60,000 nucleotides of DNA from Cristatella mucedo (taxonomy: Eukaryota; Bryozoa; Phylactolaemata; Cristatellidae), in NCBI GenBank assembly GCA_009760855.2, contig WPIO01000001.1, positions 18,877,501-18,937,500 on the forward strand, written 5' to 3'. The translations under genes and the position numbers were made by a program. A model generated the notes under the pieces. It had not been told where the DNA came from, did no database searches, and worked only from the letters and a program-made list of their open reading frames with translations. This document shows, piece by piece, positions 57,745-60,000 of the stretch (positions are counted from its first letter, which is position 1; each line of letters starts with the position of its first letter).

Positions 57745-57915
57745 TGAGTCATAGTAGTTCCATCACGGTAGACAAAGCACTGTCATCCAGCCACGTGATG
57801 CAAGTGTGCCATCTTTCGGTAGAGTGGACTTTCTCGCTTGAATTAGTAGAGATGAAAAGAAGTGGAGTTAGAAGTGATCCCTACGGTTCCTGAAATTGGG
57901 TATGATACGAATAAC
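57745..57915 (-). mobile_element. Possible reverse-transcriptase fragment of another family
   Basis: The minus strand reads GSLLTPLLFISTNS then, about 20 codons on, ITWLDDSALSTVMELL, reminiscent of motif B followed by a [YW]xDDxAL motif C. It is short and with stops. Confidence 0.3.
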
Positions 57916-57959
57916 TGGATATACGGCAAAAAACTTCGACAAAGCTGCCTATTTCAAGA

Positions 57960-58650
57960 TAAGCCTTAGCAACTTTGGTTTTGATACGGATTTAACAACC
58001 AAATTTCCTGTCATTGCACAAGCATGTTCTCACGAAATGGCCTAAAATGGCCTGGTCCAGCGATTCGTCCTTAATATATTTCCGGTAATTCAAACTGACA
58101 AAAACTACTAATATTTTCAAAATGAGCAGCATGACACTCAAGTTTTGTTTCCGTATTATACTTGATGACGTTCTGGATTGAAATGTAATTTCGAATGAGC
58201 ATTCTCATCTAATAGCTAGCGATGGTCCTGCCCAGTTAGCCTCCCTATTTATTCAAACTGTGATACCATTTATACAAGAAGCGTCGTGCAACTGTGGTTC
58301 TGATTTCACCGTATACAGAATGGTGATTCGGGTTGGCCCAACAAATACCATGCAATTTCATCCCAGTGGCTTGGCCCAGCGATCCGCCTTGCACTTCCGA
58401 ACTGAGATACAGTTGAACTTTTCAAAATAAAAAAACGCATAATGTATTTGCGGTTTCAAATCCAAGTTATTGACGAGGTTATTAGTGTTCATCTACCAAA
58501 TTTGATGTGACTGCGAATGGAAGTTCTTATGTGAAAGGGCTCCCAGCGGCCCAGCCCTATGAGCCACCCAAAATGTGAACTGCGAGTCAGTTTTCATCAA
58601 CCAAATTGTATTTATTGCTTCCTGCAAAACTAGTCGTACTTCGCCTATTT
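57960..58650. repeat. Second degenerate tandem array, about 4 units of 144-175 bp
   Basis: Four blocks share the order: an 'aaattt..tgt.attgc'-like lead, a TTCTCA/TTCTTA segment, a GGCC-rich core ending in CCAG (58,057; 58,232; 58,376; 58,551), then about 25 bases later an AACTG-A/C/T-GATAC-like block. Core spacings are 175, 144 and 175. Identity between units is low but the block order is consistent. Confidence 0.55.
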
Positions 58651-58832
58651 GCTATAGCGCTCCGAATCATGTCCAGTACACCCGCTGACCTTGAAGTGTG
58701 CTTGGCTAAGAGCGTTTTTTTATATGTCAAAGAGTAATCCCCAAAGCATTTCTTATGGAAAATGCTTATCATTAAATTGGTACAGCCAAAAGAAGTAGTG
58801 CAGTTTCTTTTTCTAAAAAGCCTGTGCCTGTA

Positions 58833-58889
58833 TATGTGTATGTATATGTATATGCATGTATATTTATATATGTATATATGCATGTGTGT

Positions 58890-58924
<35 letters not shown>

Positions 58925-58945
58925 TATGTATATGCATCTGTGCCT
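58833..58945. repeat. TATG/TA compound microsatellite
   Basis: Alternating TATATG, TATA and TGTG units over about 110 bases. Confidence 0.9.
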
Positions 58946-59330
58946 GTGGCAAGGTATTACCTTACGCTGTGAAAGAGAGCTAATACTGACGCATTAGTAA
59001 AAAATATCCTTACTTCTGTCAAAGACTTTGAGCACAATTGGCAATCATAATCTTACCTAGGAAAAGTTTCCACGCCATCAAAAGAAGAAGCAATACCATA
59101 TAATGAGTTGAAGCTACCGTAGTGTAGTACACGCACGGAGTCATGCTTAGAATTATAAGCAAAAACAATCACACTTCAAACATAGGCCGGAAAGAAAAAG
59201 CATGCAAGAACACAATCAGTATTTACAATTAGTAGGACCTCTGGATAGTAAAATTTCCAGAATCATGCATATGAATGCACACAAAACCACAGTGAAACCA
59301 AAAAGGCAATTTCACTGGGGTAAAGGCAAG
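58946..59330. other. No recognised feature
   Basis: No coding or repeat signature found. Confidence 0.4.
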
Positions 59331-59339
59331 GCTGAGCCG

Positions 59340-60000
59340 ATCTCCATCTTGAACGTTGTAGAACAGCTAACGGTCTGGCAGACGAAGCACTGGTGTGGCT
59401 CAAATTGCATTTTATTCGATCGTGTTTGATCAGTGTCGTGCGTGTGGTCTGGTCTCATCCACAAGACCAGACGCCTGTGGAGCCCCGCAAGGATTCGTCC
59501 TCGGTCTTTTCCAGTTCTCCATTTATACTCAACCTCTGAGAAAAGTGATTCGGGCTCACACAGCCGGCTATCACCTTTATGCTGACGATAGTCACCTGCG
59601 TTTGTTATTTAAACCACCGGAAACTGATGTAGCGACTGATAACTGAAAGTTTTCTTTGCAAACATGCAATCCTGGATGGCGGAAGATTTCCTAATACTGA
59701 ATGAAGGTAAAATGGAACTGCTACTAATAGGACACATCATGTGGCTGGACAAGAAGACTTGGCTCTTTTAATAGGTGATCCTGTCGTGCAACCATCACCG
59801 TGTGGTCGAAATTAAGGTGTCTTCTTTGACAGCTCCTTAAATTTTGAAGGTTACGCTTATTAAACTGCCTCCACAGCAGCCATCACGCCCAATCCCTATC
59901 TAAGATTAGGCACTATCTACCACCGTGATTATTAGATCTACCTCGGTGGTTTGCCAAAATTTCACTAGCTCCATGGCACCGTCTTGGCTAGATGTTTCAT
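59340..60000 (+). mobile_element. Non-LTR reverse transcriptase (LINE-B-like), degenerate, runs off the window
   Basis: The plus strand encodes RPDACGAPQGFVLGLFQFSI (motif B, about 59,465), TQPLRKVIRAHTAGYHLYADDSHL (motif C YADD intact, about 59,575), then after a shift MQSWMAEDFLILNEGKMELLL (about 59,665), matching the order of the L2/CR1/Rex-type core. Frames are broken and the element continues beyond 60,000. Confidence 0.75.

Overview
This is eukaryotic, almost certainly invertebrate-animal nuclear DNA. There are spliced exons with GT/AG borders, TATA-driven genes with Kozak starts and variant poly(A) signals, abundant non-LTR retrotransposons (LINEs), tRNA-derived SINEs, a hAT-type DNA transposon relic, microsatellites and satellite-like arrays, and no operon-like gene packing. 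The phylum cannot be fixed from sequence alone; the repertoire (L2/CR1-like LINEs plus a secreted plant-type haem peroxidase) fits a marine invertebrate such as a sponge, cnidarian or lophotrochozoan.

Layout. 0-27 kb is repeat-dominated. A long degenerate LINE-A (L2/CR1-like, endonuclease plus reverse transcriptase) lies on the minus strand at 1.6-4.2 kb. A second family, LINE-B, appears at 1-135, 6.6-7.7 and 11.6-11.9 kb, with a 19-bp minisatellite grown inside one copy. Two well-bordered exons of a WD40-repeat protein (9349-9532 and 10887-10952) are separated by an intron carrying a LINE-A insertion. An R2-like reverse transcriptase relic is at 15.5-16.6 kb and a hAT (DUF4371-type) transposase relic at 20.9-22.1 kb.

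27.3-37.6 kb is a GC-rich tandem segmental duplication (unit 1 about 27,270-32,110; unit 2 about 32,880-37,560). Each unit carries one intact, intronless, minus-strand gene for a secreted haem peroxidase of 340 aa. The two copies are nearly identical over codons 76-340 but much more divergent in the N-terminus and flanks, which suggests gene conversion. Each unit has since taken its own retroelement insertions.

38-47 kb is a nest of LINE-A copies, including a tail-to-tail pair (43.47-44.77 plus, 44.78-46.24 minus) that forms a palindrome of more than 1 kb per arm; one arm has a 410-aa uninterrupted reverse transcriptase. 48.0-49.1 kb is a GC-rich island without a recognisable gene. 50.5-52.4 kb holds a degenerate tandem array of 11 units averaging 168 bp, each centred on an ATTGCC motif repeated exactly every 10 bp. 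A second array of about four units with similar spacing lies at 57.96-58.65 kb. The last kilobase starts another LINE reverse transcriptase.

The functional protein-coding content I can support is small: the two peroxidase paralogues and part of the WD40 gene. The most unusual structures are the helically phased 168-bp array, the mosaic peroxidase duplication, and SINEs that carry the same 3' hairpin tail as LINE-A, implying that LINE-A machinery mobilises them.
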